A stretch of 64,000 nucleotides of DNA from Flectonema sp. DT1601 (taxonomy: Eukaryota > Euglenozoa > Diplonemea > Diplonemida > Diplonemidae). The stretch covers positions 558,001 through 622,000 of the forward strand of contig OZ025789.1 of the NCBI GenBank assembly GCA_964019425.1, read 5' to 3'. Shown in pieces: positions 31,401-41,948 of this stretch. Made by a program: the position numbers and the translations under genes. Positions within the stretch are counted from its first letter, which is position 1. Each line of letters begins with the position of its first letter. The notes under the pieces were generated by a model. That model had not been told where the DNA came from and searched no databases. It saw only the letters and a program-made list of their open reading frames with translations.

Positions 31401-32575
31401 TATATTTCTGTGCTGTTCCCCCCTGGCTGCTGGCATTTTTTATATTTTCTTTTTTTGGAACCAATGCTGCAGTACATGCATTTTTCGAAAATTTTTGATT
31501 TGTGCAAAAGAGTAATCAATCCTTTCTCACATGCTTTGTGAGGAGCGGTAGTTTTCCTGTTATCTTTTTTTTCTTTTTTTTTCTGTTTCTTTTTTTTTTT
31601 TTTCTTTAAATTTTATTTTTATTAACCCTAAGAAAAAAAGAGAGGTAGAAACCCTTTTTTTTTTGCATCTTAAAAACGAAATATTGGAAAGAGAGGGAAA
31701 AAAGATCGATGAATGAACAGAGCGAAAGCAGCGGTTGGGACACGGCCCTAGTATCCACTAAATCTACTCCCGAGCCGAATGAAGAGCTGTGTTTATTTGT
31801 ATTGATTTGTCAGTCTTTTAACCCCCTAGGAACACCGTTACTGCGGGTATCAGATCATTCATTATTCGCCCTTTGCCGAATTTTCTCTCTCTCAAAAGCC
31901 ATTGTTCTCTCAAGGCGATTCCAAGTTTTTTTTTTAGGGTTAAGAAAAAAAAAAAAAAATTTAAAAAAATTTAAAAAAAATTATTTTATCCCCGTTTTTT
32001 TAATGATTTTTATGCCGCGGGGACTCGAACAGCATATGTCATACTTTTGAATAATCGTTCAAGTACAAGTTTAGAAGGACAATAATAATAATTAAAAAAA
32101 AAAACTTCTTCATTTCTTATGACCTCCGCATGTACCATCTTCAGAGATGCATTATTTATCATTTAATGGTCTGTCTTTATACAGAGAAAGACACAACTGA
32201 TATCTTACTGTATAACGAACGGTACGTCGATAATATTGAGCCCAGTAACATACCTGCTTTTCGTTCTCGATCTGTGGAATATGTTGGGCAGTGGCTCTCA
32301 ATGTTGTCAGTTTAACGTCTTTTCACATAGAGATGAAGCATGTGTTTCCCCGTTTTTTTCTGACATTTTTCTTTTTTTTTACCCCCCGAGGAATTTTATT
32401 TTATGTAGGAAACATCGTTCTCAGCAAATAATGAGCACAGCTTAACACAAGAAAAAAAAAAAAAAAAAAAAAAAGAAAAAAACTTAGTTGGTTAGTTTTT
32501 TTTTTTTTTTTTTTTTTAAATAGCAAAATTACTTTTTTTATCAACCTGCTAGTGAGGACTCAACAGACCTTTGAC

Positions 32576-32683
32576 GTATCTACTGGGACTTAATTCATGA
32601 CTTACTTTGTAGTATCTACTGGGACTTAATTCATGACTTACTTTGTAGTATCTACTGGGACTTAATTCATGACTTACTTTGTA
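32576..32683. repeat. 36-nt minisatellite, three exact copies
   Basis: The unit starting GTATCTACTGGGACTTAATT occurs three times in direct succession with no differences, followed by a short partial match (CTTAATT). Identity implies recent expansion. No function is evident. Confidence 0.95.
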
Positions 32684-34524
32684 CTTAATTTATAACTAGA
32701 AGGAAGGAAAGGTATTCGAAAAGCAAAAAAAAAAAAGAAACCCATTTTTCTAAACTAGCCATTTTTAAATTAGGAGAATCATTGCAGCAATTTTAGGTTT
32801 CCTTCCCCCTTTTTTTTTTTTTTTTTTTAAAAAAGGTTTTTTAGATTTGTGACGAGCAAGGGGAAAAAAAAAAAAAAAAAAAAATTCTAATGATGTGTGT
32901 CCATACTGCTCCCTTTTCTCCAATTCCCCTATTTTCCTTATATTATATTATGTTTTCTTCCACAGTTGTTGCGGTTTTGGTCGACTCTTCCCCCGCTCGT
33001 TCTTGTGTCCTAATCTTAAATAATATCCCTTCACTTGGGTATGGCATCTGACAAAAGAAATGCTTGTCCCACAGATACAGATAATTATTGTTTTCTTTTT
33101 TATTTTTTAAGTTTCTTTTCCCTCAACGCAATCAATAATGTCACGGGCAGCGTTGACCGAAGCCGATGATTTGACTATCTGTTTGCGTGCAAAAAAAAAG
33201 ATATTGATTTGGTGCTTTTCTTTTCCCTTTTCTATTGTTCCTTGTTTTTAAATTGTTTCTCCAATGTAGTAATTGCACTGTGTGTATCTTGTTCAAAAAA
33301 AATAGCTGGTCAAAAGTGTGGAGCAAAAAATATTTTTGCTCCATATATTCCATGAGAGTCATGCTGTTAATATTGTTTTAGCTAATGGAAATCAATTTAA
33401 AAATCAAAAAAAAAAAAAAAAACCTCAAACAATCGTTTACAAGTAAAATGCTTTTTTTCCTCAGCTTATTCTTTTCTTTCTCCCAACTTATTATTATCAT
33501 TCTTTTTCTTTCTCTTTTCTTTCTCTTGTTTACAGCAAGACTTCCACGACTCATGACAAAGTGTGCGTGAGGAATACAATAGAGTGTCGCTACAATAGCT
33601 TTAATGCTAAGGCTCACATGACTGGTGCCCCATACTCTGAAATCTATTCTCGATTTGTGCGGTAAGAGTAGTTGTTTCCCCTTTTTTTGCACATGGCTGA
33701 TATTTTTGCTCGAGTTAATAAAAAAAAAAAAAAAAAAAAGGAATGCTAATTTGCACACGTCAAACCCTTGGATCTATGTCTGAGTCGGCGTTTCTTTTTT
33801 TTCGTGAACAGTAGCACCACGAATTTTCTGACCACTAATTCTGTAGTTTATTTAGAGGCAAAACAAAAAAAAAAAAAGAAATGAATTGAAATAGAAGAAA
33901 GAATAAAAAACACAAAAAAATAATTATTTGGATTCTCTTGTTGTCTTTCTTAGTTTTCTCGGAGATTTCTCTACCTTATCAATTCCTGTCCAATAATAAT
34001 AATAAAAAAAAAATAAAAGTTGTCGAAAACCCAGATTTTTGGATTTTTGGTATTCATGATGAATACCTAACAGAAATCGCGCGCTCGGTTAATAAAAAAA
34101 GAAAAGAAAAACGAATCTTTTCCCCCCTTTTTTTTCTCCCCTTAAAAACACTTCTTATCACACTTCCTGAACGAACTTGGAGGATTCTTCTGTTTCCTAG
34201 TTCGTTTAAGCCACCAGGCACTCTGTCTTCTAGAAGGCAGATCAGCAAGTACCAAAACAGTGAATTCAGTTCCTGGGTTTCTCCTTACCTCTAAAACCAT
34301 TCATTATGCGATAAAGAAGGGTCGAGGTAGTATAGCGGGTGGGGGGAATATGACTTATTATGCCTTGTTTCAGAGGGAGCCATAATACTTTTTTTTTTTC
34401 ATAACTACCTGTGCACTGTACGGGAGCAATGCTTCTGATAGTGCTTATTTGTTTTCGTAATGTTGCACTGTGTGGTAAATGAGGTAAGTAGTAATAACAT
34501 GGAAAAATTGTTTCTTCTTTTTTT

Positions 34525-34555
<31 letters not shown>

Positions 34556-36627
34556 GGATTCATGGTTGTAGTGATTATAACACACGTGGGGTGTATGGGC
34601 TCTTTTCTTTTTTTTCTTTCAAAAAAGTGCCCTTTTTGCATTAAGAGAGCCTATATATATAAATATATTTTCTTTTGTACCGAACATACCCTCTGTTGTT
34701 TATAATGTATATCCCATACGTAACGATAACAGGATGGGGGGAATAAAAGAGTAGGGGCAATGCGCGATTTTTTTTTTTTGATGAGCCCATGGTCAAAGGA
34801 CTGTTACTGTGTTTCAATCTTTAGCTGTTTATTTCGCCGCAACCATGATTTATTATTGTTATTGTTATTGTTTTTTTTTTTTTTTTTTTTTTTGGTTTTT
34901 TTTAAATCTGAAAAAACATGTTTGTCTCTTTCCAACAGAACGTTTGAATGCAGACTCGGCACTCTCTCAGAATAGCTCGCCCGCCATCCGTAGTTTTTGG
35001 TTTTTCTGGACTAAATATCAGCAGACAGTGAGGGGATTCCTTTTGTTATTGCGAGAGGCGTTTCTTTTTTTACTTTTTTTTGTTTGAGTAAGTTTATCGG
35101 TGATTCGCACACGGCAATCCCTTTCCCCGTTTATCTTTTTGCCTATGTGAGCAGTACCCCTTTAGTTCGACTGCATCGTTAATTCTAGTATTCAAAATTA
35201 GTTAACATTTTGATACAGTACAATATATTTATATCTTTATAAATATGCTCAAAAAACCCCCGTATTTTTTTTCCAAATTTCTAGCAACGATTTTTGGATA
35301 GTTAATACGAGCATTCTTTTTATGGTATTGAAAAAAAAAAAATGAGTATATTTTTTTTGCCTTTAGAATTTTAGCTACCTACTTCACACGGAAACTAACC
35401 GAAAACACCTCTATTACGTTATTTCTAAAGTATTTTTAACTTTTAGCTTATTACTGTTTTTCTACATTGCCAACAGTTTCATTCCCAGTCCCTACTGTCT
35501 CAAATGCTGTCTGAAGCCACCTGTTTTCATTTCCCCCGTTCCTTTCTTTTTATTTTTTAAATTTATTTATTTACTTATTTTTTGTGTTCGTTTTGTGTTC
35601 TTTTTTTTATTTTATCTTTTCAAAAATTCTTTTTTTTAGGAAAATCTTTTTCCTGCTTTGGACGGGAACTCTCTTTTATTAACGGAAAAGAGATGGAACG
35701 GGTTTTCAAAAATAATGATTAATTATATGCTAGGAGCATCTTACCACATCTAAGGATGGCAACAGGCGTGCAAATTGCCCAATAGCTACGAATTTAGCTG
35801 AGGCAGCGAAAGAAGAATAGGTAACTTCAAGTGCTTTTGCATTATGAAGATTACAAATAGATGGTTTTTTTTAGTTTATGTTAAACATAAATTTAAAAAA
35901 AAAAGGGAAGGAAAACGAGGTGTCTGGTAAGTGTTTTGTGAGTCTTTAAGAATTAAATATATCAAGGGAGGGTTGATAATGGAGATTAATGGGGGGTGAG
36001 GCCCCTCATTCCCTCTATCGTGTGTTTTTTATTTTTATTTTTATTTTATATTTTATGTTCTCCTCTTTTTTCTTCGTTTCCCGCTATTTTTATCGCGAGC
36101 AATAAAAAATAAAATAAAAAAAACTTTGCATTCTTTGTTAAGTATTACTGTCAACTGAATTCCTGCTCCCAATCAAATCAAAGGAGTGGAACCCCACAAG
36201 ACTAGTATTACGGAATACTTGCGAAGTATAGTTGTTGTAGTACCGCAGCACACATTTGCACACGAACGATATTATCTTTATAACACTGGGTTTCCCGTTC
36301 CCTCTTCCCCTTCCCCATCGCTTTCTGTTTGAGTGCCCATTTCCCTCCAGCTTCTTATTCTCATCCGTTATGCTTGAAAAAACACGTTGGGAATGAAAGT
36401 TGCAAAAGTAAATTATACTCTCTTATTCATCTGCAGGTATTAACTTATTGTGTTTGACATACACGTTAGATACTATAGAGCGATATGACACGGATTGAAG
36501 ATAACGTCCCAGAGCAACACCACGGGAATACAAAGTACGAGAAAAAAAAACCTACCATTCTTTGTGTTATTAATTTAAACATTTTTTATTTTTTTTTAAA
36601 TTTTTTTAAAAAGGTATTAAACAAAAT

Positions 36628-38592
36628 ATGTTACTAAGAGGGAGAAGTCTTATAAAAAATGTACGATTTATCAGAAACTTTGACAAAGATGTGGCAGAAG
36701 AAGCGTTGGTACTGAGGAAAGAAATTCACGAGATCATTGACGAAGCTGAGTCGCTTGGGTCAGAACAGCGTGATGAAATACTTCTATATGAACCAAAACC
36801 TTTATGGATTCTACGGGATGGTGAAAAGGATCATCGAGATGGAATGTCAATGAGAAATTATTGGCAAGCCCAAATGTGGGGAATTCCAAACGAGATGAGA
36901 CCAAAACTTGGATTCCTTCAAAGAGGAAGATTAACTTTATTAAATAACCTCCTCGACACAATTTATGACACTGACTACACCGGTATGTCTGGAACACAAT
37001 ACACTGATGAACTTTTTAAATTGAAATCAGAACCGATGCTTAGACCAAGAATCCCATCGTTTCTAAACCCACAATTCGGCAGATGCGTATTAAACTATAT
37101 GTTAACTCAAATGAGAAAACTTGGAACAACCAGACTAATCATTTATGAACTATCTGGACATAACGGACAAACCGCTCTAGCAATACTAGACATTTTGGAA
37201 GAAGAATATCCTGAACTCTACGAAACGTGTGAATACCATATGATTGACGTTCTTGGCATCTGGATGACCCACAGAGATGCCCACATAAAAGCACATCACT
37301 TTGATCATTATTTCGAACATCACATCTCTTTCTTTGATTGGGACGTTTTAGTCAGTGATAGAGTCTTCTTTCTAATGCTTGAGATTGCTTCTTATTTACC
37401 ACAAGACAGAATTGATCTCAGACCGAAAAGTCGTGTTGAAGAAATGCCTTTAATATACCAATCAGGAATAGTAGAACGCTACCAGTGGGATGATCGATTT
37501 CACTCTGATCCTAATTGCAGTAGGCTTGATGAGGACCTAACAGTTCATAAGTTACTCGACGATGAGCTCATTCTTGAATTTTTAAAACACGTTGATCATG
37601 ATGGACTTTTCACCCAAGACAGACTCCAGCAACATCTCTATGAAAACATTTCTGAAAAAAGAAATGTTCCTTCTCATGAAAAGACATTCATGGACTGCAA
37701 TGAAGACTGTTGGTTTACAGGTCCGGACAGATACAGAGCTAGGTTGGGTTTTTTAAATCACAGATTCTGGATTCCTTCCTCATTAGTATCAGTTTTTCAT
37801 AAATTAAGAGACTATTTCCCAAGACACAACCTAGTAATGCTTGACCAATCAGGTAGACACACGTATATTCAAGGCATTAGCGCACCATCATATGCGCAGT
37901 ACGCATTCGGTAAAATTTGGGATGTGGACTGCATCAATCCATTAGACACCTCATTTGGTACGAATGAGATGAGGGGAAATTTACAATTTGATCATGTGCG
38001 TAAAACTTATTATGGAATGATGGAGTTACCTCCTGAGCATCCTTTGCATTTGTCTTGTCGTAGGTTGGAAGATTTCTTTATAAAGTATGGATCTGATGAG
38101 TTGAGAGATAGTCTGACAGTTCCTGGCATTTCTGGTGATCAACCACTTCATCAATTTACAGGAGCACGTCTGCTATGCGCAGAGTACGGTGGTAACATAA
38201 ATGACATTCAAGACTCTCCATTAAACGCAGCTAGTTATCAATTACATGGAAGACATACTGCAATGAAATACATGACACGAGTATTCAACATGTTTGGTAC
38301 TGGACGATATGAAGATGCTCCTTATTCGTTTGCTCCTCTTTCTGATTGTGAAACAGTCAATGAACAACTTGTAGATCCAACTCCTGTCTTGTCAGCCATA
38401 GGAACAGATCCAACCCCAGCACAGCTTGATGTTCCGACTGGGTATAAAGTTCGTATTGAAAGACAAAAACAAGCGGCAATCGATTTTAGAAAAGCACAAA
38501 ACGCACCAAAGCTCCAAGACCAAACTAATTCTGATCAAAAAGAATACCTAACAGTGGAAGGAGGAGTACCGATTGTTGAAAAGATTCTGTGA
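36628..38592 (+). CDS. MidA/NDUFAF7-like SAM-dependent methyltransferase (DUF185 family), mitochondrial
   Basis: Protein of 654 residues with a basic N-terminus (MLLRGRSLIKNVRFIRN) fitting a mitochondrial presequence. NPQFGRCVLNYMLTQMRKLGTTRLIIYELSGHNGQTALAILDIL aligns with the family's PFGRWI...ELGxGxGTL motif, and a later stretch (GFLNHRFWIPSSLVSVFHKLRDYFPRHNLVMLD) matches the family's LxFIPTGxLQLFxVLxxxFPxHxLLLxD block. NDUFAF7 dimethylates an arginine of complex I subunit NDUFS2 during assembly. The GxG of the SAM loop is altered here (ELSGHNG), so activity is uncertain. An AG at 36612-36613 precedes the ATG. Confidence 0.7.
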   Translation: MLLRGRSLIKNVRFIRNFDKDVAEEALVLRKEIHEIIDEAESLGSEQRDEILLYEPKPLWILRDGEKDHRDGMSMRNYWQAQMWGIPNEMRPKLGFLQRGRLTLLNNLLDTIYDTDYTGMSGTQYTDELFKLKSEPMLRPRIPSFLNPQFGRCVLNYMLTQMRKLGTTRLIIYELSGHNGQTALAILDILEEEYPELYETCEYHMIDVLGIWMTHRDAHIKAHHFDHYFEHHISFFDWDVLVSDRVFFLMLEIASYLPQDRIDLRPKSRVEEMPLIYQSGIVERYQWDDRFHSDPNCSRLDEDLTVHKLLDDELILEFLKHVDHDGLFTQDRLQQHLYENISEKRNVPSHEKTFMDCNEDCWFTGPDRYRARLGFLNHRFWIPSSLVSVFHKLRDYFPRHNLVMLDQSGRHTYIQGISAPSYAQYAFGKIWDVDCINPLDTSFGTNEMRGNLQFDHVRKTYYGMMELPPEHPLHLSCRRLEDFFIKYGSDELRDSLTVPGISGDQPLHQFTGARLLCAEYGGNINDIQDSPLNAASYQLHGRHTAMKYMTRVFNMFGTGRYEDAPYSFAPLSDCETVNEQLVDPTPVLSAIGTDPTPAQLDVPTGYKVRIERQKQAAIDFRKAQNAPKLQDQTNSDQKEYLTVEGGVPIVEKIL

Positions 38593-38681
38593 AATATCTG
38601 AGCTTTTGTATTTCTCAACAAGGTGTTAACTGTGTTCCTTCATGTGTTTAAATTATCTAATTTCCTCAACAGAATACTTAA

Positions 38682-39242
38682 ATGTCATCCTTCAATAAGC
38701 AATGGACTATCGAAGAAGTAAAGGACGCCTGCGTCGATAAACAAATTTGGATGGTGATCCGAGGTCTTGTGTACGACTTAACAGATTTTAAACACCCAGG
38801 AGGACGAGGAATCCTACGAAAATACCGCGGAAAGGACGCTACTGCCGCTTTTAATGCTTATCATAAATATATAAATTTAGATATGGTTAATAATCTTGTA
38901 AGGGGAAAACTTAAAACTGAAGTTGTAAAGTTGAAGGGTGGCATAGCGGATGAAACGGCGGAAATCAGATCGTCGCTCTCAAAGATGGGAATCACTGCGG
39001 ATGAGTTATCAGATCAAGAAATTATTACTCAACAAAAACAACAACAGACTGACACATCAGATGACGAGTACATTGCTGAAGTGTTTAATAGCATTGCCGA
39101 TCCCGCAACACAAACTATTCTTCCACCAGCACTTCGTTCTTTCTTAGAGGAATTGGGAGCTAAACTTTCAACCATAGACTTGCTAGTGTCTGATACACCA
39201 ATTAAGCAAAGTGAGTTTAGAGTTCTGGTTGAGAATTTGTAA
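38682..39242 (+). CDS. Cytochrome b5-domain protein
   Basis: Protein of 186 residues. Residues 5-80 form a cytochrome b5 heme-binding domain: WTIEEVKDAC, VYDLTDFKHPGGRGILRKYRGKDATAAFNAYHKY. The two axial histidines lie in HPGG and in AYHKY. The remaining ~105 residues are acidic and hydrophilic with no membrane anchor, so this is a soluble b5 protein or the electron-carrier part of a complex, not a typical tail-anchored microsomal b5. An AG at 38671-38672 lies ten bases before the start. Confidence 0.85.
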   Translation: MSSFNKQWTIEEVKDACVDKQIWMVIRGLVYDLTDFKHPGGRGILRKYRGKDATAAFNAYHKYINLDMVNNLVRGKLKTEVVKLKGGIADETAEIRSSLSKMGITADELSDQEIITQQKQQQTDTSDDEYIAEVFNSIADPATQTILPPALRSFLEELGAKLSTIDLLVSDTPIKQSEFRVLVENL

Positions 39243-39515
39243 TACATTTTTTTTTTCAGAATCTTTGTTTCGTGAATTAGACAACAAGGTGTCTCTCACA
39301 GATACCAACCCTTGTCGATAGCAGTCGTTAATCGTTTGTGGGTTATAATTTCCCTTCTTTTTCAGGTGTTGAATTTATGGTCCGATTTCTGTTTTAATTA
39401 GCACTACTTGAGGGTGATTTTTTTTTTCGTTTCTTTTTTTTTTTTTTTTTGTTCTCCATAAAAAAGAACAACCATTCAAACCACAACTAATTTTAGTAAA
39501 AGAAGTTGGTAAATA

Positions 39516-41255
39516 ATGAGCGGCCGTGCCGCGCGAGAAAAAGAGCGAAAGTCTAGACAAGAACGTGTGGAAAAGCGTCAGAGAGAAGAACTTCACAGAA
39601 TTGTGCTCAGATGGTGGAAGGGAAGGAATATTATAAAAAAAGTATGGAACGACCTGGTAGGTCGAGTAAACATGAAAAAGGTACTCCTCGGTCAGGGAAT
39701 GGACCTATCTGGGAGAGAAGTCCTAAACTTATGTACCGCCTACAAAATACTTCAATACAATAAAAGAAGTGATAAGAGCGACGACTTGATGAAAATATTA
39801 AATTGTTCAATTCAAAAGCAAGAAACAGATTCTTTTCTTCACTATCACAACATCAGCGAGCAATGGCTTCCCAGTTGCACCAATGCTTTAAATGGTATAC
39901 TTGGCTCATTGTTGGAAAAGAAGAGAAATGCAACTGAAATCGATTTCACGTTAGCATTCGCAACTAAGTTGTTATCACCACTTCCCTGGAAGAAAGCGGG
40001 TGTTACTTCAAATAAACAGTTTTTAGATTCCCTCTCGTATGAGTTGCTGCTGCTGTCTGCTGATGTTAATTCGGGAGCACCTGTTTCGCTAATCACGTGT
40101 AAGGCTGCTGTGTTCTCATCGTTGTATAAACCTGCAGTCTTCTTGGCAGAATTCTTGTCTCGACCACCTGTTGAATTGGAAATGCTGAAACAGCATATCG
40201 TTACTTCAAAAATAACATTCTCACATCCGTTTTGGATAAAACTGCTCTCTTGCTCATCTGACTTAGATTCAGGGATAGATGACGATGATGGTGAGGCATA
40301 TATCAACCCAGAGTGTGCAATATTCACGGTATGCTCGTTGTACAAGTTAGCAGTTGCTACGTTGGTTATGACTCGTCTTGTCTTAAAGTCTGAAGAAACA
40401 TCGTTTCCAGAAAGCTTTTATGAACTTTTGAACATCTTTTTCTCTCGTTTTCCCCCTCGTTCGATTTTGAATAAGTTGTTTACGGAGCATCCTGATGTTG
40501 AAAAAGCTCTTCTTGAGATGAGAGGAAATCCAAAAGTAAAGTCAAAGTATGATTTATTTTACGCAAAAACCTTAGAAGAGAATCCTCCACCACTGTCAAA
40601 GGCTGAGCGAAGAAGACGTCAGAAAAAACGACGAGAACAGAGAGAACGACAAAACGTCAAAGACCGTCAACAAGCTAAAGAAGTTATGCAGCGACAGCAA
40701 AAACAAGAAAGTGTTGAAGCAAAGGCTAAAGAAGTAATAAGGAAACAACGTATCGAGCAAATAGCTGAGTTCTGGTCAATAGCTGTAGTCGAGCGTGACG
40801 AGATAGAAGCCGAGGAAAATGAATTATTTCGAAAAATAAATGAAAGCGCTTCGGGATTAAAATCTGAAATAAATCGAATAAGAAAAGCCGACAATGATAG
40901 ACGAATGCAGCGTCTTAATTGTATGGAGTTGGAATATCGTAAAAGAATAAAATTTCTCGATCATCAAGATGCTGTTTGGGAATCAATTTTAACTTCTCAT
41001 GTAAAAAACACAACTAAAATCTATCGAAATCGATCGAAGCTTCAAAAGATTGAACCGGCTGAATCCTCAACCCGTTTGATGATAATTTCCTCACAAACTG
41101 ATGAAGTAGAACACCTCATTCTACAACAACAACTTACCTGTCGTAGAATTATTATTATGAACGAGATGCGAGTTCGTGCAATGCTCCTAACTGAAATAAT
41201 AGACACCTACTTCTGGTTGCCTTTCAGTAACTTGTTGATCAAGGAAGTTATATAG
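39516..41255 (+). CDS. Basic coiled-coil protein, N-terminus like UBE3-type E3 ligases but no HECT domain
   Basis: Protein of 579 residues. The N-terminus (AAREKERKSRQERVEKRQREELHRIVLRWWKGR) resembles the charged helix and IQ-like motif of UBE3B/UBE3C ubiquitin ligases, and residues 60-330 are helical and could be ARM-like. Residues 350-480 are a long Arg/Lys/Glu-rich coiled coil. The catalytic HECT domain is absent and no continuation is seen before the next gene at 41374. It may be unrelated to UBE3. Function unknown; a scaffold or cytoskeletal protein is equally possible. Confidence 0.5.
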   Translation: MSGRAAREKERKSRQERVEKRQREELHRIVLRWWKGRNIIKKVWNDLVGRVNMKKVLLGQGMDLSGREVLNLCTAYKILQYNKRSDKSDDLMKILNCSIQKQETDSFLHYHNISEQWLPSCTNALNGILGSLLEKKRNATEIDFTLAFATKLLSPLPWKKAGVTSNKQFLDSLSYELLLLSADVNSGAPVSLITCKAAVFSSLYKPAVFLAEFLSRPPVELEMLKQHIVTSKITFSHPFWIKLLSCSSDLDSGIDDDDGEAYINPECAIFTVCSLYKLAVATLVMTRLVLKSEETSFPESFYELLNIFFSRFPPRSILNKLFTEHPDVEKALLEMRGNPKVKSKYDLFYAKTLEENPPPLSKAERRRRQKKRREQRERQNVKDRQQAKEVMQRQQKQESVEAKAKEVIRKQRIEQIAEFWSIAVVERDEIEAEENELFRKINESASGLKSEINRIRKADNDRRMQRLNCMELEYRKRIKFLDHQDAVWESILTSHVKNTTKIYRNRSKLQKIEPAESSTRLMIISSQTDEVEHLILQQQLTCRRIIIMNEMRVRAMLLTEIIDTYFWLPFSNLLIKEVI

Positions 41256-41373
41256 CAATGCATCGCCTTAATACCAACTTACTGAGGTAGGTAATCCTAC
41301 CCTTATAGTGTGTTTGTGGAGTTGGGATTTCTTAATTCTTTTTTATTATTTTCAAACAGTTGTTTTCTCTATA

Positions 41374-41704
41374 ATGCCTGCTACGGAACATCAATTTCAC
41401 AGTGGACTTGGACACAAGTTTGACATGGCGTGTACAAAAGGATTTGAATACAGGTATGTAGATTCTATTTTTATGCCGACGAAGTCGGAGATGAAACTAT
41501 TCAGATTGATAGTCACTAGTAGCGTACTTATCAAAACACAGACTCTACCCAAGTGGAAGTCTTTGGGTTGACTGTGTAGAAGCTGGATCAGAAGGTCGTC
41601 ACCACTACGGTAAAGCAGCGAGCAACATCAACTACGATGATGAGACTGCAGCTAAAAGAACAGCAAATTCGTATTGTAAATCAAAAATGAAAGGATGGTC
41701 TTGA
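41374..41704 (+). CDS. Small 74-residue protein split by an intron
   Basis: Exon 1 (41374-41453) and exon 2 (41560-41704) join to MPATEHQFHSGLGHKFDMAC...GFEY-SLWVDCVEAGSEGRHHYGK...KGWS. Unspliced, the frame runs into a low-quality 61-residue extension and stops, while the spliced frame is hydrophilic with Cys, Trp and His of normal composition. The start follows TTCAAACAG (AG at 41358-41359). No signal peptide, TM or family is recognised. Confidence 0.6.
41454..41559 (+). other. Spliceosomal intron in the 74-residue protein gene
   Basis: 106 bases, begins GTATGTAG and ends GTGGAAG. Splicing joins AG from exon 1 with T from exon 2 to make Ser27. The donor GTATGT is the same as in both CPT1 introns. 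Confidence 0.65.
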
Positions 41705-41948
41705 AAGTACCCCCTCCTCCCAACCTGTAACAGAATCTAGTTAGAATCCAGCTGTCCGACATCTGTGTAACACAAAAAAGTATTTTACACGACAACAACA
41801 ACACACTTTGTGATCGTAACGTTGATATTTACACAAATCGATTTTAATAAACGAGATTGACAGCTGAACAATATGTTTTATGTTGAAGTTTTTGACATTC
41901 ATGAATCACTTAATTGTTATCTCCCCTCCCTTACTCAGATCCCACACA

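Larger units (their letters stand above)
28120..36627. other. 8.5-kb gene-poor stretch rich in A and T runs
   Basis: No open frame here has normal composition; the longest are Phe- or Lys-rich translations of homopolymers. Seen instead: dozens of runs of 10-30 A or T, a perfect 12-bp palindrome (28443-28454) next to a 7-bp hairpin (28466-28485), a 9-bp hairpin (31108-31140), and an exact 36-nt triple repeat (32576-32683). Non-coding RNA genes may be present but none was recognised. The region ends with a T tract and an AG at 36612-36613 before the next gene. Confidence 0.6.

Noticed and set aside
32010-32040. tRNA-like T-arm on the minus strand (TTCGAGTCCCC)
   Set aside because: The 5' side of the T stem does not pair and no cloverleaf can be drawn.
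34326-34345. tRNA-like A box (TAGTATAGCGG)
   Set aside because: No matching B box at the right distance and no acceptor or anticodon stems can be formed.
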